This document shows, in pieces, positions 9,321-18,860 of a DNA stretch of 64,000 nt (within the stretch, counting starts at the first letter, position 1; each line of letters starts with the position of its first letter). Under the pieces are notes generated by a model, which was not told the origin of the DNA, did no database searches, and saw only the letters and a program-made list of their open reading frames with translations. The position numbers were made by a program, and so were the translations under genes. Origin of the DNA: Anaerostipes sp. (GTDB taxonomy: Bacteria > Bacillota > Clostridia > Lachnospirales > Lachnospiraceae); assembly GCF_018381315.1 (NCBI RefSeq), contig NZ_JAGZSD010000017.1, forward strand, positions 12,206-76,205, read 5' to 3'.

Positions 9321-9881
9321 GTGGAATATAAAGATTTTAAAGAATTGATTCTGGGAGAACTGGACCAGTCACTGGCGGCAGTGGACGGGCAGGAGGTCCG
9401 GGCGCTGACAGAGATGGTGCTTAACGCGGAAAAGATATTTGTCACAGGCGTCGGGAGAGTATTTATGATGATGGAGGCTTTTGCCAAGAGGCTGAATCAT
9501 CTGGGAATCGATGCATTTTGTGTAGGAGATGTGAATGAGCCCGCGATCACGGAGAAAGATGTACTGATCGCCGGCTCCGGCTCAGGGGAGAGCCTGATTC
9601 CTCTGGGACTTGCAAAAAAGGCAAAGCAGTTTGGTGCGTCAGTGATCCATATCGGTTCCAATGCGGAAAGCTCCATGGCATCTTATGAGGATCTGTTCGT
9701 GAGAATTCCCTGCCGGACGAAGCTTGGCCTGCCGGACGAGATCGGCTCCGCACAGATTATGAGCAGCCTGTTTGAGCAGAGTCTTCTTCTGCTTTTGGAT
9801 GCGGCGGCACTGATGATCATGCAGGAAAAAGAAATTGATGACGTGGATTCTCTGTGGGAGAAGCACGCAAACCTGGAATAG
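9321..9881 (+). CDS. hxlB: 6-phospho-3-hexuloisomerase-like SIS-domain protein
   Basis: 186-residue single SIS domain of the HxlB/PHI type: VTGVGRVFMMMEAFAKRLNHLG, AGSGSGES, and a C-terminal DEIGSAQIMSSLFEQ segment that resembles the family's catalytic stretch. HxlB converts a 3-ketohexose-6-phosphate to fructose-6-phosphate. No hexulose-phosphate synthase (HxlA) is present, so a formaldehyde-fixing ribulose monophosphate pathway is unlikely here. The protein more probably handles a 3-keto sugar phosphate made by one of the flanking dehydrogenases. The start is GTG behind GGGAGGATACA. Confidence 0.8.
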   Translation: MEYKDFKELILGELDQSLAAVDGQEVRALTEMVLNAEKIFVTGVGRVFMMMEAFAKRLNHLGIDAFCVGDVNEPAITEKDVLIAGSGSGESLIPLGLAKKAKQFGASVIHIGSNAESSMASYEDLFVRIPCRTKLGLPDEIGSAQIMSSLFEQSLLLLLDAAALMIMQEKEIDDVDSLWEKHANLE

Positions 9882-9893
9882 GAGGAAACAAAG

Positions 9894-10364
9894 ATGGAAC
9901 AATTATTGCTTGCGAGGGTAGACGACCGGCTGATTCATGGACAGGTGATGACCGCATGGATGAAGCTTCTGCCTGCAAAAGAAATATTGATCGCAGATGA
10001 CAAAGTAGCAAAAGACCCGTTCATGACACAGGTACTGACTATGGCGGCTCCTGCAGGTGTAAAGGTGAAAGTCTGTTCTGTAGAAGAGGCTGCAAAAACG
10101 CTGAAAGACGGTCTGAAAGTCCCGTCCATCATGCTGGCAAAAACACCGCTTACCTATGAAAAAATTGTAGATCTGGGAGCTCATATCCCTGAAATCAACA
10201 TCGGAGGCATGGGAATCAGCGGCGAAAGGAAGACTTTGTATAAAAATATCGCAGCCGACCCGCAGGAGCGGGATGCCATCAGAAAGTTTCTGGATCAGGG
10301 AATCCAGGTGAAGATTCAGGTAATACCTGCCGATAAGGTTGTGGATGTTGCCGGGCTTTTATAG
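9894..10364 (+). CDS. PTS IIB component, mannose/sorbose type
   Basis: 156-residue EIIB-Man-family protein. His15 in ARVDDRLIHGQV is the phosphorylated residue. It completes the mannose-family permease with IIC-IID (5526) and IIA (7155), although three metabolic genes are inserted between them. The ATG at 9894 follows AGGAGGAAACAAAG. The sugar specificity is unknown. Confidence 0.92.
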   Translation: MEQLLLARVDDRLIHGQVMTAWMKLLPAKEILIADDKVAKDPFMTQVLTMAAPAGVKVKVCSVEEAAKTLKDGLKVPSIMLAKTPLTYEKIVDLGAHIPEINIGGMGISGERKTLYKNIAADPQERDAIRKFLDQGIQVKIQVIPADKVVDVAGLL

Positions 10365-10380
10365 AATGGGGGACACAGTG

Positions 10381-11421
10381 ATGAAAGCAATGAGACTTCA
10401 TGATATAGGGCAGTTTACACTGGACGAAGTGGAAGTTCCAAAGCCGCAGGGACGGGAGATCCTTGTGAAAGTGGAAGCCTGCGGCATATGCGGCTCCGAC
10501 ATTCCGAGAGTCTATGAGCTGGGGACAAAGGTTTATCCGGTAACCTTAGGACACGAATATGTAGGCACAGTAGTGAGTGTGGGAAGTGATGAGGATCAGG
10601 AACTTATAGGCAAAACCGGAGCGGTCTACCCTGTGGTTCCGTGTATGGAATGCCCCAGCTGCCGGATCGGCCAGTACGCCCAGTGTGAGAACTACAAAAA
10701 TCTGGGTTCCAGAACAGACGGCGGATTTGCCGAGTACTGTCTGCTCCCTTCAAGAAAACACCTTGTATTTCCTGAAAATACAAAGGTCTCTGCTGAACAG
10801 CTGGCTCTTGTGGAACCTGCCTGTGTGGCCCTCCATGCGATCCGCAAAGGGGAGATAAAAGGCGGAGATACGGCAGTGATTTTCGGTGCAGGGCCCATCG
10901 GCATCCTGACGGCCCGCTGGTGCGGACTGTTCGGCATCCAGGCTGTATTGGTGGAGATCAGCACGGAAAAAACAGAGTTTGCCAGGGAAAAAGGGCTGAA
11001 AGTCATAAGTCCTGCGGACGGAGAGATCCCGGAACAGATCCGGGCAATAACCGGAGGACGCATGGCGGATGCGGTCATCGAGGGGACCGGAAGTTCTCCG
11101 GCCTGGAATCAGGCGGTGGAATGTTTAAAACCTTTTGGAATGCTGGTGCTCCTTGGAAATCCTCATCAGGACACGGTGCTGAAACTTGACAGCCACAGCC
11201 AGATATTAAGGAAAGAATTACGGCTTACCGGCGTTTGGAATAATTACTATAATGACCTTCCGTTCAACGAATGGCAGTACACCGCGGACAGGATCGCCGA
11301 TGAAAGTCTGAAAGTAGATGACCTGATCACCCACCGTGCCGGCCTTGACCACCTGAAGGAATTGTTTGACCAGATATATAACAGAGAAATAACCATATGC
11401 AAGGCTGTCTGCCGGCCTTAA
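10381..11421 (+). CDS. Zinc-dependent polyol-phosphate dehydrogenase (GatD-like), copy 2
   Basis: 346-residue paralogue of the dehydrogenase at 7565. It keeps ACGICGSD, GHEYVG, the four-cysteine structural zinc lobe CMECPSCRIGQYAQC and GAGPIG. The coenzyme loop differs (LVEIS against LFDIN), as do many residues around the substrate channel, which suggests different substrates or regiochemistry rather than simple redundancy. I chose the ATG at 10381 behind GAATGGGGG. The longer reading would overlap the IIB gene. It is the last gene of the operon and is followed by a terminator. Confidence 0.88.
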   Translation: MKAMRLHDIGQFTLDEVEVPKPQGREILVKVEACGICGSDIPRVYELGTKVYPVTLGHEYVGTVVSVGSDEDQELIGKTGAVYPVVPCMECPSCRIGQYAQCENYKNLGSRTDGGFAEYCLLPSRKHLVFPENTKVSAEQLALVEPACVALHAIRKGEIKGGDTAVIFGAGPIGILTARWCGLFGIQAVLVEISTEKTEFAREKGLKVISPADGEIPEQIRAITGGRMADAVIEGTGSSPAWNQAVECLKPFGMLVLLGNPHQDTVLKLDSHSQILRKELRLTGVWNNYYNDLPFNEWQYTADRIADESLKVDDLITHRAGLDHLKELFDQIYNREITICKAVCRP

Positions 11422-11426
11422 AAAGA

Positions 11427-11471
11427 AAAGTCTGTATCACTTCTGTAGCTGGAGGATGGTACAGACTTTTT
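11427..11471 (+). terminator. Terminator closing the hexitol/PTS operon
   Basis: Arms AAAAGTCTGTA and TACAGACTTTT are complementary across a 23-base loop and are followed by T. It lies immediately after the second dehydrogenase. Confidence 0.75.
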
Positions 11472-11476
11472 GAGTG

Positions 11477-11600
11477 CATAGAGAAATTATTTGCCTGTGG
11501 CAAATCGCATTTGGCGCGCAAAGTGAACAAGCCTCTCAAAGAGTGAGGGGTTGGGGAGATGAGGAGGCTCGCCCACTTTGTTTTTGCATAGGAAATTTTA
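11477..11600. repeat. Structured intergenic element with flanking direct repeats
   Basis: A large imperfect palindrome spans about 11520-11580. Its arms CAAAGTGAACAAGCCTC and GAGGCTCGCCCACTTTG pair over 14 of 17 positions around a GA-rich loop. Near-identical words TGCATAGAGAAATTAT (11477) and TGCATAGGAAATTTTA (11586) flank it as direct repeats. No coding potential is convincing on either strand. It resembles a small dispersed palindromic element rather than a promoter. Only one copy is in the window. Confidence 0.4.
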
Positions 11601-11685
11601 CTGTCTCCAAAGTCAGATGATTCATAAAAATAGAAAAACGAAACATACTGATGAAAAGTAAAAAACAAACAATGGAGATAAACTC

Positions 11686-12348
11686 ATGAATTTGTACGAC
11701 ATTATGGGACCGGTCATGGTAGGCCCGTCCAGTTCCCACACGGCAGGGGCTGTCAGGATCGGCCTGATTTCCCGGAAACTTTTAGGGGAGAAGGTCCGAA
11801 AGGCCGAGATTTTATTTCACGGTTCCTTTTTTGCAACCGGAACCGGACACGGTACAGACCGTGCAGTTATCGCAGGACTTTTAGGAATGGCACAGGACGA
11901 TCTGAGGATTCCGGACAGCTTTGAGCTTGCCCGGAAACAGGGAATGAAATGGACGTTTGGGAGAGCGTATTTGAAGGATGTTCATCCAAACAGTGTAAAG
12001 CTGTGCCTTACAGGGGAAAACGGAAGAAAACTTGAAATCGTGGCGAGCTCTCCCGGCGGCGGAAGAGTGGAAATCTGTCAGATGGATGGCCTTTCCACGT
12101 CTTTTTCGGGGGATATGCCTGTACTGATTGTCCACAACGAGGACAACCCCGGACATGTGGCCGCAGCTGCATCTCTGCTTGCAGGCGCAGGAATCAATAT
12201 TGCGTCTATGAGACTTTCCAGAGACCGGAAAAACGGCAGTGCGGTCATGGTATTGGAATGTGACCAGAAGATACCGGAAAAAACGGTGAGACAGATTGAA
12301 AATATGAAAGGAATCCAAAAAGCCGCCTGCCTGGCGGGCATGGATTGA
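11686..12348 (+). CDS. sdaAB: L-serine dehydratase, beta subunit
   Basis: 220-residue beta subunit of the iron-sulfur L-serine ammonia-lyase, which converts serine to pyruvate and ammonia. The N-terminal domain has the conserved DIMGPVMVGPSSSHTAGAVRIG. The C-terminal part (about residues 145-220) is an ACT domain with the LIVHNEDNPGHVAAAASLLA strand-helix. The alpha subunit follows after 11 bases, so the two form one operon. It is preceded by 265 bases that hold a terminator and a palindromic element. Confidence 0.93.
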   Translation: MNLYDIMGPVMVGPSSSHTAGAVRIGLISRKLLGEKVRKAEILFHGSFFATGTGHGTDRAVIAGLLGMAQDDLRIPDSFELARKQGMKWTFGRAYLKDVHPNSVKLCLTGENGRKLEIVASSPGGGRVEICQMDGLSTSFSGDMPVLIVHNEDNPGHVAAAASLLAGAGINIASMRLSRDRKNGSAVMVLECDQKIPEKTVRQIENMKGIQKAACLAGMD

Positions 12349-12359
12349 GGTGAAGGAAA

Positions 12360-13250
12360 ATGGGTTTTGGATCAATGGCGGATATGGAAAAGGCGGCGTC
12401 AGATGCGGGGATTCCTCTCTGGAAAGCGGTCATGGAGGAAGACATGAAAGAGCGCAGTGTATCAAAGCAGGAGACAATGGAAAAGATGGGGGAGCGTTAT
12501 CATGCTATGAAGCAGGCAGATGCGGACTATGGGGAAAATTTAAAATCTTTCAGCGGCTTATCCGGCGGTGACGGTGAAAAAATGCATTGTTTTGTCCGGG
12601 GAGGAGAAGCCGTTTCCGGCGGCTTTATGGGGATGGTTGTCACAAGAGCATTGAAAATGGGAGAATCCAACGCCTGTATGAAACGGATCGTGGCTGCACC
12701 CACGGCAGGAGCCTGCGGCGTGGTGCCGGCAGTCTTTCTGACCTATGAACAATTCCATCAGATACCGGAAAGAACGATGATTGAGGGGCTTTTTATGGCC
12801 GCAGGAACCGGTCAGGTCATCGCCCGCAGAGCCAGTATTTCCGGTGCACAGGGCGGCTGTCAGGCGGAGGTGGGAACTGCGTCTGCTATGTGTGCGGCGG
12901 CTCTGACTTCCATTCGGGGAGGAAGCACTGAACAGATTCTTTCAGCAGGAGCATTTGCCATGAAAAGCCTGTTGGGACTGGTCTGCGATCCTCTGGGAGG
13001 ACTGGTGGAAATACCGTGTATCAGAAGAAATGTGGCAGGGGCCGTCAATGCAGTGGCCTGTTCTGATATGGCAATGGCCGGTATATACACAAGAGTGCCT
13101 TTTGATGAGGTGATTGATGCTATGGGAGAGATTGGGGAAATGATGCCGGGAGGTCTTAAAGAGACAAGCCAGTCAGGTCTTGCAGCCACGGAAACCGGAA
13201 AAAGGGTGGCGCTGGATCTGGCCCAGAGAAATCAGACTCCCCAGTGCTGA
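12360..13250 (+). CDS. sdaAA: L-serine dehydratase, alpha subunit
   Basis: 296-residue catalytic subunit carrying the [4Fe-4S] cluster. Cysteines are in TAGACGVVP, GAQGGCQAE, TASAMCAA, GLVCDPLGG and VEIPC; the family's cluster ligands come from this set. The start at 12360 follows GAGGTGAAGGAAA. It pairs with the ACT-domain beta subunit upstream. Degradation of serine to pyruvate fits a fermentative gut anaerobe. Confidence 0.93.
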   Translation: MGFGSMADMEKAASDAGIPLWKAVMEEDMKERSVSKQETMEKMGERYHAMKQADADYGENLKSFSGLSGGDGEKMHCFVRGGEAVSGGFMGMVVTRALKMGESNACMKRIVAAPTAGACGVVPAVFLTYEQFHQIPERTMIEGLFMAAGTGQVIARRASISGAQGGCQAEVGTASAMCAAALTSIRGGSTEQILSAGAFAMKSLLGLVCDPLGGLVEIPCIRRNVAGAVNAVACSDMAMAGIYTRVPFDEVIDAMGEIGEMMPGGLKETSQSGLAATETGKRVALDLAQRNQTPQC

Positions 13251-13265
13251 TGAAATCCGGTGCCC

Positions 13266-13295
13266 TTGACGCAGGAATTGGATTCGTACTATTAT
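13266..13295 (+). promoter_or_regulatory. Putative sigma-A promoter of the Bce-type module
   Basis: TTGACG and TATTAT are separated by 18 bases, 42 bases before the response regulator start. The match to the housekeeping consensus is good. Confidence 0.55.
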
Positions 13296-13336
13296 AAAAG
13301 AAAGTACTTTGAGGAAGAAATGCGAGGAGGCCTTCT

Positions 13337-14002
13337 ATGGAACGCATCTATATTGTAGAGGATGAGCCGCGGCTGAGAGAGGAACTGAGCGGCGTGCTGG
13401 AGAAAAACGGGTATGAATGCATTTCCTGTGATCAGTTTGAACATGTTGCAGAAGATATCTTAAAAGCCGCCCCTGACTTGGTGCTTCTGGATCTCAGCCT
13501 GCCGGTCTATGACGGGTTTTATATCTGCAGAAATATCAGAGCTTCTTCAGATATTCCTGTTATTGTGGTGACCAGCTCAAACAGTGATATGGATGAACTG
13601 ATGAGCCTGAATCTGGGGGCAGATGACTATATTACAAAACCTTATAATATTCATATTCTTCTGGCACATATCTCGGCGGTTCTGATGCGTACCCACGGAC
13701 ATAAAAGCGGCCTTGTGCTGACCCACAAAGGACTTGTTCTTGATGTTGCAAAGAGCAGGGCAGCTTTTCAGGGAAAGAGTACAGAACTTACAAAAAATGA
13801 GCTTGGGATTCTGAAATTTCTGATGGATCATCAGGGCTGTATTGTATCCAGAGAGGAACTGATCTGTGAGCTGTGGGAGATGGATGAATTTGTAGAAGAC
13901 AGTACACTTACGGTCAATATAAACCGGCTCAGAAAGAAGCTCTCTGATATAGGGCTATCGGATTATCTGATAACAAAACGGGGGCAGGGGTACATGATAT
14001 GA
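13337..14002 (+). CDS. Response regulator, OmpR family (BceR-like)
   Basis: 221-residue regulator with a receiver domain (residues about 1-115) and a C-terminal winged helix (about 125-220). The acidic pocket is in IVEDEPR, the phospho-acceptor Asp is in LVLLDLSLP, and the conserved Lys is in DDYITKPYN. The gene overlaps the sensor kinase by 4 bases and is followed by an ABC transporter, the BceRS-BceAB layout that responds to cell-wall-active peptides. It would activate the downstream ABC genes. Confidence 0.9.
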   Translation: MERIYIVEDEPRLREELSGVLEKNGYECISCDQFEHVAEDILKAAPDLVLLDLSLPVYDGFYICRNIRASSDIPVIVVTSSNSDMDELMSLNLGADDYITKPYNIHILLAHISAVLMRTHGHKSGLVLTHKGLVLDVAKSRAAFQGKSTELTKNELGILKFLMDHQGCIVSREELICELWEMDEFVEDSTLTVNINRLRKKLSDIGLSDYLITKRGQGYMI

Positions 14003-15021
14003 GGTTTGCACGTTACTGCAAAGACAAATGGATTTCTATTTTTATATTTTTGGCGGTGTTTTTGACGGGAGGATTTCTTCTCCTGCTGATTGACACACCG
14101 CCTGCGGTTGCCTGTGTTGTGGAGGGATTCTACGCTGCAGGCTTTTTTCTTATTCTCGTACAGGATTATCTGGCAAGGAGAGAATTTTACGGACATCTCT
14201 CAGAAATATCCCGGGACCTGGATGAAATCTCTTATTTATCAGAATTCCTTGAGGAACCTTCTTTTCTGGAAGGGCAGATCTTGTACCGGATACTGCAGAG
14301 AGATGAAAAATTTATGAATGACCGGATTGCGCAGGGACAGAGGGAACTGCAGGAGTACAGGGAGTATGTGGAGATGTGGGTCCATGAGATTAAGACTCCT
14401 ATAGCGGTTTCCAGGCTTATGATGGAAAAACACAGGGATGAACTCACCAGAAGCCTTTCAGAGGAAATGGATAAAATGGAGCAGTTTGTGGAGCAGATGC
14501 TTTATTACAGTAAAAGCAGCAGTCTCCAGGAGGATTATATGATCCGCAGGGTTCCGTTAAAACCGCTGGTTATGGGAGCTGTCAAGGCGCATTCCAAGTC
14601 GATGGTGGCCCAAAAGGCAGTTCCGCGTTTTGGAGATCTGAATTATACAGTGCTTACAGATCCTAAGTGGATGAGTTTTATTTTAGGGCAGATCATAACA
14701 AATGGTGTTAAATATCATTCCAAAGAACGAAAACCGGAACTTGTCTTTTCAGCTTTCAGAGAAGAAAATACAGTGGTTCTTTCTGTTGCCGATAACGGCA
14801 TAGGCATTCCGCCGGAAGATGTGCCGAGGATATTCCGCAAAGGATTTACCGGGAGCAACGGAAGACAGTACCGAAAGTCTACTGGAATGGGCCTGTACCT
14901 CTGTGAGAAACTCTGCAGAAAACTGGGGATTGAGTTATCTGTTTCCTCAGAGGCCGGTAAAGGAACGGTTTTTTCCCTTCGGATGCCGCTGGCATCAGAG
15001 AATGAGAATGATGGTATCTGA
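13999..15021 (+). CDS. Sensor histidine kinase, intramembrane-sensing (BceS-like)
   Basis: 340-residue kinase with two N-terminal membrane segments (about residues 12-31 and 35-55) and almost no extracellular loop. This is the hallmark of kinases that sense through a partner ABC transporter. The phosphorylated His is in MWVHEIKTPIA (about residue 129). The N box is QIITNGVKYH and the ATP lid glycines are in DNGIGIP and STGMGLYL. It overlaps the response regulator by 4 bases. It is probably activated by peptide flux through the transporter encoded next. Confidence 0.9.
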   Translation: MRFARYCKDKWISIFIFLAVFLTGGFLLLLIDTPPAVACVVEGFYAAGFFLILVQDYLARREFYGHLSEISRDLDEISYLSEFLEEPSFLEGQILYRILQRDEKFMNDRIAQGQRELQEYREYVEMWVHEIKTPIAVSRLMMEKHRDELTRSLSEEMDKMEQFVEQMLYYSKSSSLQEDYMIRRVPLKPLVMGAVKAHSKSMVAQKAVPRFGDLNYTVLTDPKWMSFILGQIITNGVKYHSKERKPELVFSAFREENTVVLSVADNGIGIPPEDVPRIFRKGFTGSNGRQYRKSTGMGLYLCEKLCRKLGIELSVSSEAGKGTVFSLRMPLASENENDGI

Positions 15022-15117
15022 ATATTTCAAAAATGTAATGTTTATGTTATCTAATGACATGGCAGCGGATTGATTCCCATGATACACTCATTTCATCAAA
15101 TGAAGGAGGGATACAAA

Positions 15118-15885
15118 ATGAACCCTGTTTTAAAAGTAGAAAATTTACAAAAATACTATAAGACAAAAGGTGCTGTGACAAAGGCAGTGGACAATATAAG
15201 CTTTGAGGTGGAGGACGGAGAATATATCGGCATTATGGGTGCGTCCGGCAGCGGAAAGACGACACTTTTAAACTGTATATCAACCATCGATCATGCAACA
15301 GCCGGAAAGATTATTATCAGCGGACAGGATGTGACTGCACTGAATGAAGATCAGCTGGCGCATTTCCGCCGGGAGGAGCTGGGATTTATCTTTCAGAATT
15401 TTAATCTTCTGGATACTTTAAACGGAGGGGATAATATTGCCCTTGCCCTTGCAATTAATAAAACCAATCCAAGAAAGATTTCTCAGATGGTAAAAGAGGC
15501 GGCAAAAGATCTGGAGATCTCCGATATTCTGCATAAATATCCTTATGAGATGTCCGGCGGACAGCAGCAGCGGATTGCCTGCGCCCGGGCTATCGCGGCA
15601 CGGCCGTCGCTGATTCTTGCCGATGAGCCTACCGGGGCACTGGATTCCAAATCAGCGGGAATGCTGCTGAAAAGTTTTAATGTTATGAATGAAAAAAGAA
15701 ATGCCACCATTTTAATGGTGACACATGATGCTTATACGGCAAGCCACTGCAGGAGAATCCTGTTTATCAAAGACGGCCGCATTTTTAATGAGCTGATGAG
15801 GGGAGGCAAAAGCCGCAGGATGTTTTTTGATGAAATCATGCAGGTCATATCTTTTTTAGGAGGTGACAGAAACCATGGATTTTAG
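15118..15885 (+). CDS. ABC transporter ATPase, BceA/MacB-type
   Basis: 255-residue nucleotide-binding subunit. Walker A is GASGSGKTT, the Q loop is IFQNFNLLDTL, the signature is MSGGQQQR and Walker B is LILADEPTGALDSK, so all are intact. The ATG at 15118 follows GAAGGAGGGAT. Upstream in-frame codons lack a site. It overlaps the permease gene by about 11 bases. With the permease it forms a BceAB-like peptide-detoxification module. Confidence 0.92.
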   Translation: MNPVLKVENLQKYYKTKGAVTKAVDNISFEVEDGEYIGIMGASGSGKTTLLNCISTIDHATAGKIIISGQDVTALNEDQLAHFRREELGFIFQNFNLLDTLNGGDNIALALAINKTNPRKISQMVKEAAKDLEISDILHKYPYEMSGGQQQRIACARAIAARPSLILADEPTGALDSKSAGMLLKSFNVMNEKRNATILMVTHDAYTASHCRRILFIKDGRIFNELMRGGKSRRMFFDEIMQVISFLGGDRNHGF

Positions 15886-17851
15886 AAAACGAAAAAAGGC
15901 AGTTTCGTCAGGGCTTTTCCATCAGCTGGCGGCCAGAAATGTAAGAAAAAGTGCGAAAGATTATTTTATTTATTTTTTTACGCTGATGCTTTCTGTCTGC
16001 CTGTTTTATAGTTTTAATTCGATCAGCACCCAGTTTGCCTCTCTGGGACTGGAAGATCCCCTGAATTACCTTGCATTTTCTTCCAGTGTATTAACGGCAT
16101 TCTCTGTACTGGTCTGTGTCATCATGGGAGCATTGGTGGTATATGCCAACCGATTTCTTTTGCGGCGCCGGAAAAAAGAGATGGGTATTTATGCGGTGCT
16201 CGGTATGGAAAGAAAAGATCTGAACAGGCTTTTGATGAGAGAAACATTTCGGATCGGTATTTTTTCACTGATTGCAGGGCTGTTTCTAGGTGTTTTTGCT
16301 GCCCAGATCCTGTCGCTGATCACAGCTAAAATTATCGGAATCAGCCTGGCATCCTATCATTTTATGATTTCAGTCAAAGCAATTTTGCTGAGTATTGTAT
16401 TTTTTGGGATCCTGTTTTTCTTTGTTCACCGCTTCAATGTGAGGGAATTAAAGAAGATGAGTCTTCTGGATATGCTCAATGCTGACAGAAAAAACGAAAC
16501 ATCTTCAGAAGGGAACAGACTGTTTACGGTACTTCTGGCTGTTTTATCTGTTTTGTTTCTGCTGGGCGGATATGGTTTCCTTACTGTTATGGCAGAACGG
16601 GATGCTTTTAAAGCACTGGCACTGGGCACTCTGCTTTTGATTGCAGGAACAGTATTCTTTTTTTCTGCATTCCTTAAAATTGCAGTCCGGTTCATGAAAA
16701 AGAGAAAGAGATTTTCTTACCGGAAGCTTCATATGTTTACGGCAGGTCAGTTTTCTTCACAGTTAAGGACCGGAAGCATCTCCATTGCAATGACTTCGAT
16801 CCTGCTTTACCTTTCCATGGTTTTAATTATCATCGGTCCCGGAATCGGAAAGTTTTTAACCAATGGAATCGAGAATGCAGACCCATATGATGCAACTGTA
16901 TCATATGCTCCAAATGCAGATCATGCAAAGAATGCATTAAATCCAATGGAAGGACTGGTAAAAGCCGGATTCAGCGTAAAGAGTTTTTCCAATGAATACG
17001 GGTCTTTTTGGATCTATGATGCACCGGATTCTGCAGCAGGATTATTTTCAGAAGAGCAGAAGATACCTGCCGTAATAGGAATAGAAGACTATAACCGTAT
17101 TCTGAAGCTGCAGAATATAGCGCCGGTCCGTCTGGGAGCAGGGGAATATGCAGTGAATTATGCGTTTCCTGCGTCAAAAAACAGCACAGATCCTAAACCG
17201 GTGAAGATCGGAAGGACTGTGCTGACTATGGCAGAGAAAGGGATTTGGCATCATGCATTGGAAAACAAAAATGCATTGATTGATGGAGGAACACTCATTG
17301 TTCCTCAGCAGCTTGTAAAAAATCTTACTCCGCAAAGGTGGTGTCTGAACCTTAACCTGTCAGAGAAGGCAAAGAACAGCGGAACTGACCTGCGTGAAAA
17401 ATGGATCAGCGCTTCAGCGGATTCTTATGCCATCTGGACGAGACAGGAGGTCATGATGTCGTTGGCCTCCGATAACCTGCTGATGACCTATTTGGGAATC
17501 TACCTGGGCATTACATTTTTGATCACAGCCGGAGCAGCCCTGGCACTTCAGCAGCTGTCACGGGCTTCTGAAAATGCGAAACGGTACGGCCTTCTGAAAA
17601 AGCTTGGTGTATCCAGAAAAGACAGGAACCGTTTACTGCAAAAAGAACTGAAAATATACTTTGGCTTTCCTCTTTTTATAGCAGTATTGAACTCGGCAGC
17701 CGCCGTAACTGCAATATTCAGGAATTTCCATGGGCTGGCACCGGAAGTGATTATCTCTGTATCCGGCATCAGCACCCTGCTGGTTTTTACCGTTTATGCA
17801 GTATATTATTTTACCACCTATTTTGGTAACAAACGGATTCTTAAATTATAA
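15875..17851 (+). CDS. ABC transporter permease, BceB/FtsX type
   Basis: 658-residue permease with about ten membrane segments. A large extracellular domain of about 200 residues lies between segments seven and eight (roughly residues 325-535), as in BceB/VraG peptide-sensing permeases. Two FtsX-like repeats are visible, the first near residues 60-190 and the second at the C-terminus with LLKKLGVSRKDRNRLLQKE. I prefer the ATG at 15875, 11 bases after AGGAGG, over the GTG at 15863 that lacks spacing. It ends 4 bases before the convergent aldolase gene. Confidence 0.9.
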   Translation: MDFRKRKKAVSSGLFHQLAARNVRKSAKDYFIYFFTLMLSVCLFYSFNSISTQFASLGLEDPLNYLAFSSSVLTAFSVLVCVIMGALVVYANRFLLRRRKKEMGIYAVLGMERKDLNRLLMRETFRIGIFSLIAGLFLGVFAAQILSLITAKIIGISLASYHFMISVKAILLSIVFFGILFFFVHRFNVRELKKMSLLDMLNADRKNETSSEGNRLFTVLLAVLSVLFLLGGYGFLTVMAERDAFKALALGTLLLIAGTVFFFSAFLKIAVRFMKKRKRFSYRKLHMFTAGQFSSQLRTGSISIAMTSILLYLSMVLIIIGPGIGKFLTNGIENADPYDATVSYAPNADHAKNALNPMEGLVKAGFSVKSFSNEYGSFWIYDAPDSAAGLFSEEQKIPAVIGIEDYNRILKLQNIAPVRLGAGEYAVNYAFPASKNSTDPKPVKIGRTVLTMAEKGIWHHALENKNALIDGGTLIVPQQLVKNLTPQRWCLNLNLSEKAKNSGTDLREKWISASADSYAIWTRQEVMMSLASDNLLMTYLGIYLGITFLITAGAALALQQLSRASENAKRYGLLKKLGVSRKDRNRLLQKELKIYFGFPLFIAVLNSAAAVTAIFRNFHGLAPEVIISVSGISTLLVFTVYAVYYFTTYFGNKRILKL

Positions 17852-17855
17852 TAAA

Positions 17856-18746
<891 letters not shown>

Positions 18747-18782
18747 TTAGTTTAACCATCTTCATTATAAAAAAACAAGCTG

Positions 18783-18828
18783 TGAAAATCTTTTCAGGTT
18801 ATGAAAATGTCCGGTTTTATTGTATAAT
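18783..18828. promoter_or_regulatory. RpiR-type operator and -10 box, aldolase/regulator intergenic region
   Basis: Three half-sites are arranged as TGAAAATCTTTTCA (18783-18796), five bases, then TGAAAA (18802-18807). A TATAAT box is at 18823-18828 for the regulator gene, and the operator covers where its -35 would lie. The same arrangement occurs in inverted orientation at 19803-19827. Confidence 0.6.
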
Positions 18829-18860
18829 AAAAACACCAAAGCTGTCAGGAGGGACAAGTT

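Noticed and set aside
9321..9881. Ribulose monophosphate pathway for formaldehyde fixation
   Set aside because: HxlB-like isomerase is present without HxlA, and the neighbours are PTS and polyol dehydrogenase genes.
11327..11739. Small minus-strand open frames before sdaAB
   Set aside because: They run through a terminator and a palindromic element, have no ribosome sites and show no domain.
13337..17851. Lantibiotic biosynthesis cluster
   Set aside because: There is only a sensing and detoxification module (BceRS-BceAB type). No precursor peptide or modification enzyme is visible.
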